DNA of 64,000 nucleotides from contig JAQFVV010007274.1 of assembly GCA_028023455.1 (NCBI GenBank), positions 52,387 through 116,386 of the forward strand, written 5' to 3'. Every line of letters begins with the position of its first letter. Within the stretch, counting starts at the first letter, position 1. The notes under the pieces were generated by a model. It saw only the letters and a program-made list of their open reading frames with translations, had not been told where the DNA came from and did no database searches. Made by a program: the position numbers and the translations under genes. The stretch comes from Epiperipatus broadwayi (lineage: Eukaryota; Onychophora; Udeonychophora; Euonychophora; Peripatidae). Positions 12,791 through 22,723 of this stretch are shown piece after piece.

Positions 12791-12834
12791 ACCCCTGACC
12801 ATGGTTTCGTGCTTTGGCACTCCTCAGAGAGGTG
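12791..12834 (-). ncRNA. Type I hammerhead ribozyme, E2 unit 1 (canonical)
   Basis: A self-cleaving RNA by family knowledge. Every conserved position is visible on the minus strand: CTGAGGA (12827-12821), helix II GTGC-CAAA-GCAC, GAAA (12808-12805), helix III ACC-AT-GGT, and C17 at 12797. The predicted cut is between 12797 and 12796. Helix I pairs ACCTCT (12833-12828) with AGGGGT (12796-12791) over six base pairs, one of them G-U. Helix III is only three pairs with a two-base loop, so cleavage may work best as a dimer, as is known for minimal type I hammerheads in repeats. Confidence 0.85.
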
Positions 12835-13224
12835 TTAGGGTAGGTTCAGACACTAGATCTAAAAATACCAACCCAAAGCTAAGCACTTAGCTAAAAGTTA
12901 TCTATTGAGTGGAAAATCTGAACTTTTCAGACATCTACATGTCTTCAAACCCAGCTATCCAACTCAAATAGCTATATGGGGCTGATAGATCTTCAGCCAT
13001 ACCATATATTAGTAGTCATAGCAATATAAAATTGCATAAGACTTTTGGCAGAGACTATAAATAGTCAAAATAAGAGTCATAGATCAATTCATAGATCACC
13101 TGACCCTATCTCTTAAGCTTGAAAGTTATAAACAGTGAGAATTGCCAATTCCTCTACAAGCTTTATGATAAATGCTTAGCCAGAGCCAGAACTTAAAATA
13201 TCTCTGTCAGGTACCCCTTCCTAA

Positions 13225-13268
13225 ACCCCTGACCATGGTTTCGTGCTTTGGAAATCCTCAGAGAGGTG
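13225..13268 (-). ncRNA. Hammerhead ribozyme, E2 unit 2 (helix II damaged)
   Basis: Core CTGAGGA, GAAA, helix III ACC-AT-GGT, the cut site (13231/13230) and helix I match unit 1. The helix II 5' strand is TTTC instead of GTGC, so pairing with GCAC is lost. Probably weak or inactive. Confidence 0.75.
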
Positions 13269-13371
13269 TCAGGGTAGTTCAGACACTAGATCTTCCACTC
13301 AATAGATAACTTTTAGCTAAGTGCTTAGCTTTGGGTTTGTATTTGTAGATCTAGTGTCTGAACCTACCCTG

Positions 13372-13416
13372 ACACCTCTCTGAGGAGTGCCAAAGCACAA
13401 AACCATGGTCAAGGGT
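13372..13416 (+). ncRNA. Hammerhead ribozyme, E2 right arm (G12 mutated)
   Basis: Plus strand: CTGAGGA (13380-13386), GTGC-CAAA-GCAC, AAAA in place of GAAA (13399-13402), CC-AT-GGTC ending at 13410, then AAGGGT. The general-base guanine (G12) is A, which should abolish cleavage. The fold is otherwise intact. Confidence 0.75.
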
Positions 13417-13508
13417 TTGGGAAGGGGTTCCTGACAGAGATATTTTAGGGGCTGGCTCTGTCTAAGCATTTATCATAAAGCTTGTAGAGGAATTGGCAAT
13501 TCTCACTG

Positions 13509-15204
13509 TCTAAGAGTGGATGTTTTAATATCAAAAACGTTTCTGTAATATATTCTCCTGGGTTCTGTCTTTAATTCTTGAAAATATTTTTTTTTCAAAA
13601 ATGTTACCTTCAGAAAGGATATAACATTTTACTCCTTTGGATGTAATATTATATAAAATGATTCATGAGATATCATTGTCTTATTACTATTTAAAAAATA
13701 AATCTTGGATAAACTTATAAATAATACGTTTCAATACATTTTTTTTTTTTAGACTCCATATAATGTCCGAGCTGTGGTTTTTGTTTTTTTTTATGTACCA
13801 GAACAGTTCTCCGGTGAAGTATTAATAAAGCTGTATCAATAAATATTACAAACATTTTTACAGTATTACAATTTATATTCATTTTATTCCACAGTATATC
13901 CAGTTTTCATTGCGAAGTTTAGGTTAAATTTTTTTAGATAAAATACGACTGGTAAGTACTTTAAAAAATAGCAAACCATTTTCACGAAGTTCCCAAATAT
14001 ATTATTTTTTAAACTTTCTTTTCCAAAACACTTTAAAATTATCAATTAGTTTATTTGCAGATAAAGTTGTAAGAAAGTACTAAAAAAATTGACTAAAATA
14101 AAATTTTAAAAATACTATCTCTTTGATAGCTATAATTTACCTTACTCTGGTTTCAATACATTATTAATCTCCTCTGATAATTCCGTGCAAATCATATTTA
14201 TAGTCTGTAAGAATACCTTATCCTATTGGTTAATTCTTACTTTAACTTGAGAACAAATTTACATATTTTCAATTTATAGATCATTAAAATTTCAAAAAAT
14301 AAAAAAAAATGACGTAATGAACTTAAAATATTATTTAATTATTACTTCTAAATCAATTATTGTTTCACTAAAATTACTTAAATATTTTTTTAAAAATAAC
14401 TTTTAAAATAATTTTAATAACCTATTCCATTTTTTAATATTCAATTTATCTTGTTTTTATTTAAATAAAATATTTAATTTTTATTATAACTGTATTCGTT
14501 TTTATTACATTATTTAAAACATTTTATATGATAGTTAAGCCAATAAATTAATATTTGCTTTATGCTAGGTAATAATTACATCCAATTCTATAATGCTATT
14601 TCAAAATATTTTAAACTTTATTATTAATTCAAACAAGCAGTGTGTGTGAAAGTATGCATTATACACGTCACATGATTAATAACTTTGACAGACGATTTTT
14701 AATCTATGTCTCTGTCTAGATTTATAAAATGGATACACTTATTATATTATATAATATATTTATAAAAAATTTGGATGAATAATTTTAAAAATATAGAACT
14801 AGATATAATTTTGACCATCATAAAGTTTATTTTAAAAATATATGGCATTAATTATAATTATTATAGTTTATGAGTTTATAAATTTGAAATATAACATTTA
14901 TTACTACAAGTTTTAAAATTATTAGAATTGAACTTTTTAAATATACTTTTAATTATTTATAGCTGTGTTATTTAATACAACCAGCTTTTACAACCATATG
15001 CAACAATATTTAAAGTTTTACTTAACTACCTTTAAATGATTTGCTATAATTTTATACATTACATATTTTCTTTAGCTTCAAATTATACTTTATAACATAA
15101 TTGAAAAACTATAATTAATAAATCAAAAGAACATATTCTAAAATTTAAAATTTTTAGTAATTGACTGTTATGAACTAATACTGACCTATAGAAAAGGGCA
15201 CAAT
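13509..15204. other. AT-rich sequence, nothing recognised
   Basis: I find no gene, RNA or mobile-element boundary. Homopolymer-rich and stop-rich on both strands. Confidence 0.5.
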
Positions 15205-15307
15205 ATATATATATATGTCAACAAATGGCGTTCTACCAAAAACACCATCAAACGTATGTTTACATAAACGTCAGAGCACACATTCACTATCTCTAACTTT
15301 AATTCCA

Positions 15308-15351
15308 CTTTTAGATCATGATTTCCAGCTATTTGCTATCATCAGTGAAAG
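15308..15351 (-). ncRNA. Type I hammerhead ribozyme, E3 unit 1
   Basis: Minus strand: CTTTCA, CTGATGA (15345-15339), helix II TAGC-AAATA-GCTG with a U-G closing pair, GAAA (15325-15322), helix III ATC-AT-GAT, C17 at 15314. Helix I pairs CTTTCA with TAAAAG (15313-15308), with one mismatch at the second pair. All core residues are canonical. Confidence 0.8.
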
Positions 15352-15704
15352 ACAGAAATAAGAAACTAGATCTAAACACAAACTCTGAGCGTTTATGAAA
15401 CAGTTTCTATTCAGCTTGCAAGCGTGAATCTTTTAGACACATAATGTCTTCAAACTCAGTATAGCAAGCCAGATAGCTATATGGGTCTGATCTCAGTTCA
15501 GCATCACCACATAGTAGAAGCCTCTGCAATATATATCATTGCTATAAAGACCTCAAAGGTACATTTATAAAAAACAAAAAACAAGTTAAAAACTTCTTAA
15601 TGCTTGTATTTATGTCAACAGATGTTGTTCTACCAAAAACACCATCAAACGTATGTTTACATAAACGTCAGAGCACGCATTCACTATTTCTAACTTTAAT
15701 TACA

Positions 15705-15748
15705 CTTTGAGATCATGATTTCAAGCTATTTGCTATCATCAGTGAAAG
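15705..15748 (-). ncRNA. Type I hammerhead ribozyme, E3 unit 2
   Basis: Same layout as unit 1: CTTTCA, CTGATGA, TAGC-AAATA-GCTT, GAAA, ATC-AT-GAT, cut at 15711/15710, helix I 3' strand TCAAAG. The helix II closing pair is U-U here. It lies 397 nt from the unit 1 cut site. Confidence 0.78.
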
Positions 15749-16291
15749 ACAGGAATAAGAAACTAGATCTAAACACAAACTCTGAGCGTTTATGAAACAG
15801 TTTCAATTCAGCTTGCAAGCGTGAAACTTTTAGACATGTAATGTCTTCAAATTCAGCATAGCAAGCCAGATAGCTACATGGGTCTGATCTCAGTTCAGCA
15901 TCACCACATAGTAGAAGCCTCTGCAATTAATATCATTGCTAGAAAGACCTCAAATGTACATTTATGAAAAACAAAACACAAGTTAAAAACCTGCTAACAC
16001 TTGTATTTATGTAGAACACCATCTGTTGACATAAATACATGCATTAGCAAGTTTTTAACTGGTTTTTTGTTTTTCATAAATGTACCTTTGAGGTCTTTAT
16101 AGCAATAAATATATTGCAGAGGCTTCTACGATGTATTGATGCTGAACTGAGTTCAGACCCATATAGCTATCTGGCTTGCTATGCTGAGTTTGAAGACATT
16201 ACGTGTCTAAAAGATTCACGCTTGCAAGCTGAATAGAAACTGTTTCATAAATGCTCAGAGTTTGTGTTTAGATCTAGTTTCTTATTCCTGT

Positions 16292-16335
16292 CTTTCACTG
16301 ATAATAGCAAATAGCTTGCAATCATGATCTGAATG
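16292..16335 (+). ncRNA. Degenerate hammerhead, E3 right arm
   Basis: Plus strand: CTTTCA (16292-16297), CTGATAA (G8 changed to A), TAGC-AAATA-GCTT, GCAA instead of GAAA, TCATGATC, then TGAATG. Helix I restores the pair that is mismatched in units 1 and 2. Core mutations predict inactivity. Confidence 0.65.
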
Positions 16336-16480
16336 CGGAATTAAAGTTAGAGATAGTGAATGCGTGCTCTGCCGTTTATGTAAACATATGCTTGATGGTG
16401 TTTTTGGTAGAACGCCATCTGTTGACATAAATACAAGCGTTAGCAAGTTTTTAACTTGTTTTTTGTTTTTCATATATATA

Positions 16481-17017
16481 TTTATGCTATTTCAGGTATG
16501 TGTTGGACAGCTGCCCTCACTACAAGTTAGTGATCAAAGGCAGATAGATAGTAAATATAAAAGCAAGACGATGAGGTTAACATAGGTTTAAAATTTAAAA
16601 AAAAGTATTAGAGTGATAATTAACGATTTTTCACAAAAATAAAAATAAAATTTGTTAGTCATAAAAAGTTAGTAATTAAAAATACCTTACAATTTTATTA
16701 ATACAATGTATTATAATAGATGAAATTAATCACATAATTAATACATATTAAAAGAAATATTGTAGAATGTTTTCAATAAATGTATTTTAACATTTCTTAG
16801 ATATAAATTTGAAACAATAATTCTTTGAGTAGAAGAATAAGAGAGGGAAATCAGAACTATGCAATAAAATAATAAAGATCTAAGTTAGTGTAACAATGAA
16901 GGATTATAACAACAAATTATATGATTAATGTGGAAAAAATAAACTATGAAATTAGAGAAACAGGATAACATTTAATGACCTCTGAATTGCAATGGATTAA
17001 TAAAGATTGAAAATAAT
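16481..17017. other. AT-rich sequence, nothing recognised
   Basis: No supported feature. Confidence 0.5.
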
Positions 17018-17045
17018 GGTGATTATATATATATATATAATCACC

Positions 17046-17095
<50 letters not shown>

Positions 17096-17098
17096 AAC
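17018..17098. repeat. (TA)n cluster with perfect 28-bp palindrome, ending in TTGTAAC
   Basis: A perfect palindrome at 17018-17045 (GGTGATTATATA and its mirror) is followed by interrupted TA repeats to 17091 and then TTGTAAC. The same TTGTA(A/C)C flank closes four other TA tracts in this window. Confidence 0.85.
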
Positions 17099-17942
17099 AG
17101 ACAATAATAATAGAAGAAATTATTATTTATTAAAATATGTTAATAACCTGTGCCATTTGTAACAGTAAAAAAAAATATAATGTAATGATGAGAAAAGCTG
17201 AGTGACAAAAATAAATTATCTCATTTTTTCATATAAAATAAACAAATGAAAATTATAACTATTATCATTAAAGATTGAAAATATTTCGATTTTGGGGAAG
17301 TCATTTGAACAATAAAACATACTGGCCATTGTCATCAGATAAACAAATATTAGTTATAGCAAATGAATAAAAATTACTGTGAATCCCTGAAGTGCATTTT
17401 ACTTATCTCCTATACTAGGTTCTTTTAACAAAAAATCCTTCCTTTTCTTCTTTCCAAATATATAAGACCATTCATGGTCATATGCACACACTGGTGCTAT
17501 TCTTGACAACTTACAAAAATATATTATATAAAGTTAATGAGTTGGAAAAGGGATGGGATCACTTTTATTCAGTTTAGCTGAAGACGTGTTTTCCATGAAT
17601 GGCACTAGATTGTTCGAAATCTAGATAAGTATTATATGTGTATAGTGTAATGAGTTCAAACTCATTCAGTACATTTTTACTACACATGATTTGGATGACC
17701 AATGAACAAACAAATGACATTCTTATATTTTATCTATGTCAATAAAATTTTAAGATCCCAATATCACCAAAATTTTTATATTAAAGACTCTTATAGACAT
17801 GACTAGCTCATTTTACATATATTGATGAACAGATGAAAAAATTACTCTTATTAATGGCTTCCAAATAAACATAGTGAAGACCATTACTTAAGTGGATGGC
17901 CATGAAACTAGTTATTTAACTTAATTATTTATAACAATATAA
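17099..17942. other. AT-rich sequence, nothing recognised
   Basis: No supported feature. Confidence 0.5.
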
Positions 17943-17995
17943 AGATGATAATGATGATGATAATAATGATGATGATGATAATAATTATGATGATA
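17943..17995. repeat. (GAT)n/(AAT)n microsatellite
   Basis: Interrupted GATGATAAT-type trinucleotide tract. Confidence 0.85.
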
Positions 17996-20289
17996 CCAGT
18001 CATAGCTTTATAATGAAATCACAACAATAAATTTACTTTTCATAAACTTATAGGCATTTTTTTTAAATCATCCTTTGTCAAAATGGGATTTAAATATTAC
18101 ATTCACTAGCATTTATACACATTTATAGTTATTTATTCCAAGTACTTTTATAGTTAAAACTAGGATTCAATAATACCAGTGATGATGAATGATCATCACG
18201 AATCTCTATGCATGATATTCAACTTTCTATAAACCCTATTGACTAAATGACTTAATTTTTTTTTTAAATTAGATTTAATGATTATTATTTATCAAATCAA
18301 TGATGATGGCAATCATAACTATTGTATAGTATTATTTGAAACAGTGTTTTAATCAATAATATGATATTCATCTTTGATGAAGATAATCAAAACTCATGGG
18401 CATAACAATTTTAGCTTTCTATTATTAACCTATAATTATTAAAACCTGGTTAGACATCAAGCATAATCCTTAAATACTTAAATGTGAATCCATATTTTAG
18501 CTTGCTTAACATTTTGCAAGTGATTGTTGAATATTTATGAATGGTGATGATCAATTAAAAAGATAGAATTAAGAGAAGACAACATATGATTATATTAACA
18601 ATAATAACTCGGAAACCAATTAAGATATATAACAATATTTATTAATACTACTTTTATTTATTTTTATTTTTTAAATCAAATTTACTAATTAGATAAATGA
18701 CTTATTATTACATTAATTAAATATAGAATTAATACAAAATTTTATATACATATAACCAAATAAATTTAATATACAAGTTTGTCATTTTGGAAATTTTAAA
18801 ATACGCTGGCTTAAAATGACATTAAAAAATATTTCATTGAATGCTTACTTAAGACTTTCCTAACTTATTATATCATAAAAATAAATTTCATATGCAACTT
18901 GTGTGTTTTATTTCACTTCCATTCATATATGAAGACCTGCTTTTCAATTTACCATATTTAAACTAATTATGCACAACCTATTCTTTTGACATGTTTTATA
19001 AGCAATTACACATGCACACACACTCTGTGATATGTCAACATATATTTTTTAAAATATGTGTTCCCTTATATTAGGGATTAATACATAAATCACATATATA
19101 AAAATATTCTTGCAACCTTGAGCAAAAGAATAGAAAATACATTATATCAAATTTAATATGCAAAAAGATAAATAAAAACATTATAAATGCATATATTTAT
19201 AGGTTACTCATTATCATAATAAATGAAGAACAATAAAAAAACATTTCAATATTACAATATATGATAAAAATAAAAATAAAAATAATGAAAATTTAAGTTT
19301 AAAGATTTAAACTATATTTGTGTTATGTTATGTGATATTGAGAATAACTATCGATAAACAAGTCTTTAATGTTTCTGTATCAAAAGAAAAAATTGCTTTG
19401 ATTGTATAAATTAAAGTTTACTTTTATTAAGTAAAATAAAAGATTTGTTAATGAAGGTTCAAAGTTACCCAATTACTTTGACTTCTCATGATCATCTCAG
19501 GTTTGAATTTTCTGACTACTCACCTAACCTAGCTTCAACTGTCTGGTTGCACCATTTAAAAAAAGAAAAGTTCTTGCAGATACTTTTAAGATAAACATGA
19601 ATTAATTGACTTGTTTGTTTCCACAATTTTAAAATTATTTATTGTTGATACTTTTGATAACACTGAATTCATTGACTGGCTTGCTTCCAATTTTTAAAAA
19701 AAATTATTGTAGACACTTTAGATGAATGTGAGTAAAACTTTAAAAAAATGATTCATAGCTTAATCAAACTTAGTTATAAGGCTTTTATACAATTTCCTTT
19801 TTCTTTTCTCTTCTTTCCCATTCTCCCTCCATTCAAAGGCAATGAACACATATTAGGCCAGGAGCCAGAAAAGAAACATTTCAAATAGCTTGTGTGGTTA
19901 GCTTTAAACTCTATCATTCTGTTGGTTATAAAGGACTTTTGGTATAAGTCCATGGATAGATCAGTGAGTTAACACATAGATGTCAGATTTCAAGAAGCAG
20001 AGGAAGTGGCTTTAGCAAGGCAAATTCATTGAATTATACACAGCAAAATATATTAATATCATTTTATACAATTGTCAATAACTTCTTCCAAGAAATTCAA
20101 TTTTGTTCTGTTTCTTTATCTTAATCTTGCTGTGAATTACTTATATATATGTACATCCTCATCTATACTAACTTTAAAACAAGAGTCATTTTTATCCTTA
20201 CTCAATTTTTAAAGAGAGAAAAAAAATCCTTCGCTCATACTCTTTTTTAAAAAAAATGAAAACTGTCCATTTCCTTTGGTTTTCACAAA
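17996..20289. other. AT-rich sequence, nothing recognised
   Basis: No gene, RNA or repeat boundary recognised on either strand. Confidence 0.5.
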
Positions 20290-20500
20290 CTCAATCACTA
20301 CATCTCTGTTTAATAATATTGAAAAACTGATCACTACATCCCTCCTTTAATAATATTGAAAAAAAAACTGAACCTTACACCTCTTCTTTTAATAATATTG
20401 AAAAAAAAACTTAACTTGCATTTCTTCTTTAATAACATTGAAAAAAAACTGACCTTACATCTCTTTTTTAATAATATTGAAAAAAAAACTGACCCTCTAA
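20290..20500. repeat. Minisatellite, period about 40 bp
   Basis: TAATAATATTGAAAAA recurs at 20311, 20348, 20390, 20430 (one T to C change) and 20469, followed by CTGANCNTTACATCTC-like spacers. The period is 37-42 bp and length differences sit in the A and T runs. The 60-codon minus frame across it is a product of the repeat. Confidence 0.85.
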
Positions 20501-21003
20501 ATATTGTTGCATTCATTTATATTGTGAATCTTTGATCAAAGAAAAGGACAACATAGAAATCTTATCTTGAGATAAAGATCAAAGCTTAATTAATTGTTAC
20601 ATTTATTCTATCCAAGCATACCTTCCCTCTCTAGAAATCTACAATCTAGATAATACAAAAACAACAAAGCTCGCAATCTTAGTCATTAAAGATTTGTATA
20701 AAAATGTTTTACCTTTAAAACATATACACTCACGTGTGTACATTTTCATATCCTAATCTACTAATCTTGATCACTTTACTTCACTCTTTCTGATCTGCTT
20801 TATTTAATAAGAATATAGCTAAATAATTTCAACACATTATTTAATGAAATATAATAAATCCCTATATTAAATATTGTTTCTCATTACCTTCTCTCTTTAT
20901 AACTGCTTATTTATTAACTATTTATAAACTATATAATAATAAATACACATATATATATAAGAAATTTTTTTAAATTATATAATATATATGTGTGTGAAAT
21001 GAG

Positions 21004-21006
<3 letters not shown>
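20501..21006. other. AT-rich sequence, nothing recognised
   Basis: No supported feature. Confidence 0.5.

Positions 21007-21079
<73 letters not shown>
21007..21079. repeat. (TA)n microsatellite
   Basis: Pure TA tract of about 73 bp. Confidence 0.9.
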
Positions 21080-21082
<3 letters not shown>

Positions 21083-21493
21083 TGTGTGTATATATGTATA
21101 TAAAGTGTAACCTTACAGTTATCACTGCATTTGTATAATATAATTTAAAAAGTGAAAAATATTGTTTGTTTTAAGTTAATGGTTAAACATATATATTCAA
21201 TGCTATCATTGGTTAAGTATTATATAATAAAATAATAAATAAAGTCCAAAAGTGACTCAGATTAATGCTTAAGAGAAAAATATAATTTATAATGCATTTA
21301 AAAATGTATTTCCAAGAAAATTTTCTAATCAATACTTATATAAAATATGTGTGCTTTGTTGGACTATTTCCATTATTTATGAGTGGATGTTGAATGCATA
21401 GAAAATTTTAAACTTTATTTAAACTTTCCAAATACAAACAACTTGTTAGTAATAACACACAAATAGACAACACAGATTAGTAATTACACAACA

Positions 21494-21530
21494 TTTTGAG
21501 TAGTATTATTATCTACTCTTCTTCAGATGT
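21494..21530 (-). ncRNA. Hammerhead-like core in PLE1 left arm
   Basis: Minus strand: CTGAAGA (21526-21520), helix II GAGTAG...CTACTC with six Watson-Crick pairs, then AAAA where GAAA is expected. G12 is mutated, so it is probably inactive. I did not find a convincing helix I. Confidence 0.45.
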
Positions 21531-21592
21531 TGCTGGCTTATATGCACATTGACAATATTCACTAAGAAGCTGAACTTGCACCTCAGGGAAAA

Positions 21593-22330
21593 GTTAAAAT
21601 AACAGTATATAGGAAACCAACACCTACTGACAAGTACTTTACATATACATCCAACCTTACAAGAATAACTAAACATGAAATTGTACTGTCACTATGGTTC
21701 AGAGCAAAGGAAGTTTGTTCAGAATCCAATGATTTAGAAAAATAAAAGATGCACATAGAACAAATGCTGATGAAGAATGGTTATCCATCAGCAGTCATCA
21801 GGGAAACCTTCAATAGACAGCACAAAGAGACACCAAAAGAGAAAACAATAATTGGTACAGTAGTGTATCCATATATACCATGAATAGTAGACAAATTAAA
21901 GAAACTCTGCAGTCAATATAACATTAGAACAACTTTCCAAAGCCATACAACCCTTCAAAATTTTTTTACTTCTACTAAGCCTAAACTAAAAATGCTGAAG
22001 AACAAAATCTGCATGTATAAAATACCATGTGAATGTGGAAGAAAATACATTGGTGAGACCTGTTGCCCTGTTCACCAGTGATTGAAAGAGCATAATTAAT
22101 GGTTAAAAGAGAAAAACAGATGTGTCTATCATAGCAGATCATGTATGTACTAATGGCCATATGTTTAATTGTGAAAATACAACGATATTGGATAAAGAGT
22201 AAAAAAATGCATAGAAGAAAATTCAAGGAAGCTACTCATAAGATAATGATAAATAATTCTATAAGTCAGCACCAGGGCGGCAATACACAGTGTATGGAAG
22301 CCTCTAATTAATCATGCTCTTAGAAAAATA
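21593..22330 (+). pseudogene. PLE reverse transcriptase C-terminus with GIY-YIG endonuclease domain, broken
   Basis: One frame from 21593 runs VKITVYRKPTPTDKYFTYT (a motif seen at the end of PLE RT domains) through to KIPCECGRKYIGET (about 22016-22057). The latter is the cysteine-bearing start of the PLE GIY-YIG nuclease (C-x-C-G-x-x-Y-I-G-E-T). Three in-frame stops interrupt it: TAA after SNDLEK, TGA after PYIP, and TGA after VHQ. A frameshift then leads to IADHVCTNGHMFN...ILDKE, the downstream nuclease block. The N-terminal RT portion is absent. By homology the protein would reverse-transcribe the element RNA and nick target DNA. This copy cannot. Confidence 0.8.
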
Positions 22331-22449
22331 TCAAACAATAATAATAATGATAAAAACTAATTTGCCTTACTCATAAAAAATGAAAGACTCATGAGGATTT
22401 GAACCAATTCTTATATATAAATATATCTAAATCTTGCTATATGTTGCCT

Positions 22450-22530
22450 TTGACAGAATAGCTCAGTTGGTAGAGCATTTGCCTTAAATTAGATATTCAA
22501 GAATCTAAAGGTGCAAGTTCAACTTCTAAG
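22450..22530 (+). repeat. tRNA-like module next to the PLE1 right arm
   Basis: An A-box-like TAGCTCAGTTGGTAGAGCA (22463-22481) and a B-box-like GGTGCAAGTTCAACTTC (22510-22526) have the order of an internal Pol III promoter. Between them TTAGAT/ATCTAA can pair as an anticodon-like stem. About a dozen extra bases follow the D-arm, so this is not a functional tRNA. The B box lies inside the inverted PLE arm. It may be the head of a tRNA-derived SINE with a PLE tail. Confidence 0.6.
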
Positions 22531-22557
22531 TGAATATTGTTACTGTGCATATAGGCC

Positions 22558-22620
22558 AGCAACACCTGAAGAAGAGCAGAGAATAATACTACTTGAAACA
22601 TTGTGTAATTACTTACCTGT
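22558..22620 (+). ncRNA. Hammerhead-like ribozyme in PLE1 right arm
   Basis: Plus strand: CTGAAGA (22566-22572), a GAGCAG...CTACTT helix II that is partly unpaired here, GAAA (22595-22598), helix III ACA-TTG-TGT and A17 at 22607. Cleavage is predicted after 22607. The left arm shows perfect helix II pairing at the same place, which supports the fold. Helix I is not clear, so confidence is moderate. Confidence 0.5.
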
Positions 22621-22723
22621 GATATCTATTTGTGTGTTATTACTAACAAGTTGTTTGTGTTTGAAAAGTTTAAAATTTTCTATACATTCAATATTCACTC
22701 TTAGCTAATTGAAATAGTCCAAC

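Larger units (their letters stand above)
12620..13508. mobile_element. E2: palindromic retrozyme array with the most canonical hammerheads
   Basis: Unit 1 starts near 12627 (ATAGTCAAAATAAGAGTCAT) and unit 2 near 13048. Unit 2 is cut at about 13291, where an inverted partial unit (13292-13508) begins. The inverted part mirrors 12680-12900. Hammerheads lie at 12791-12834 and 13225-13268 on minus and at 13372-13416 on plus. Predicted cleavage sites in the two minus units are 434 nt apart, the expected monomer length. Unlike the other arrays, E2 has no adjoining (TA)n tract. There is no open frame. Confidence 0.85.
15205..16480. mobile_element. E3: palindromic hammerhead retrozyme array
   Basis: Two direct units begin near 15216 and 15611 (TATGTCAACARATG), a period of about 395 bp. 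An inverted unit runs from about 16013 to 16480. Short TA runs flank both ends (15206-15216 and 16472-16481). Ribozyme cores lie on minus at 15308-15351 and 15705-15748, and on plus at 16292-16335. Minus-strand cleavage sites are 397 nt apart. Apparent reading frames follow the repeat and have no family likeness. Confidence 0.85.
21358..22723. mobile_element. PLE1: Penelope-like element remnant with inverted terminal arms
   Basis: The left arm (21358-21584) and right arm (22509-22723) are inverted copies of about 220 bp. Both contain GTTGGACTATTTC at the outer end, AACTTGTTAGTAATAACACA, and a CTGAAGAAGAG block. Between them is a decayed PLE coding region. PLEs encode an RT usually followed by a GIY-YIG endonuclease, and often carry pseudo-LTRs with hammerhead ribozymes. 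A tRNA-like module adjoins the right arm. I could not identify a target duplication. Confidence 0.8.
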
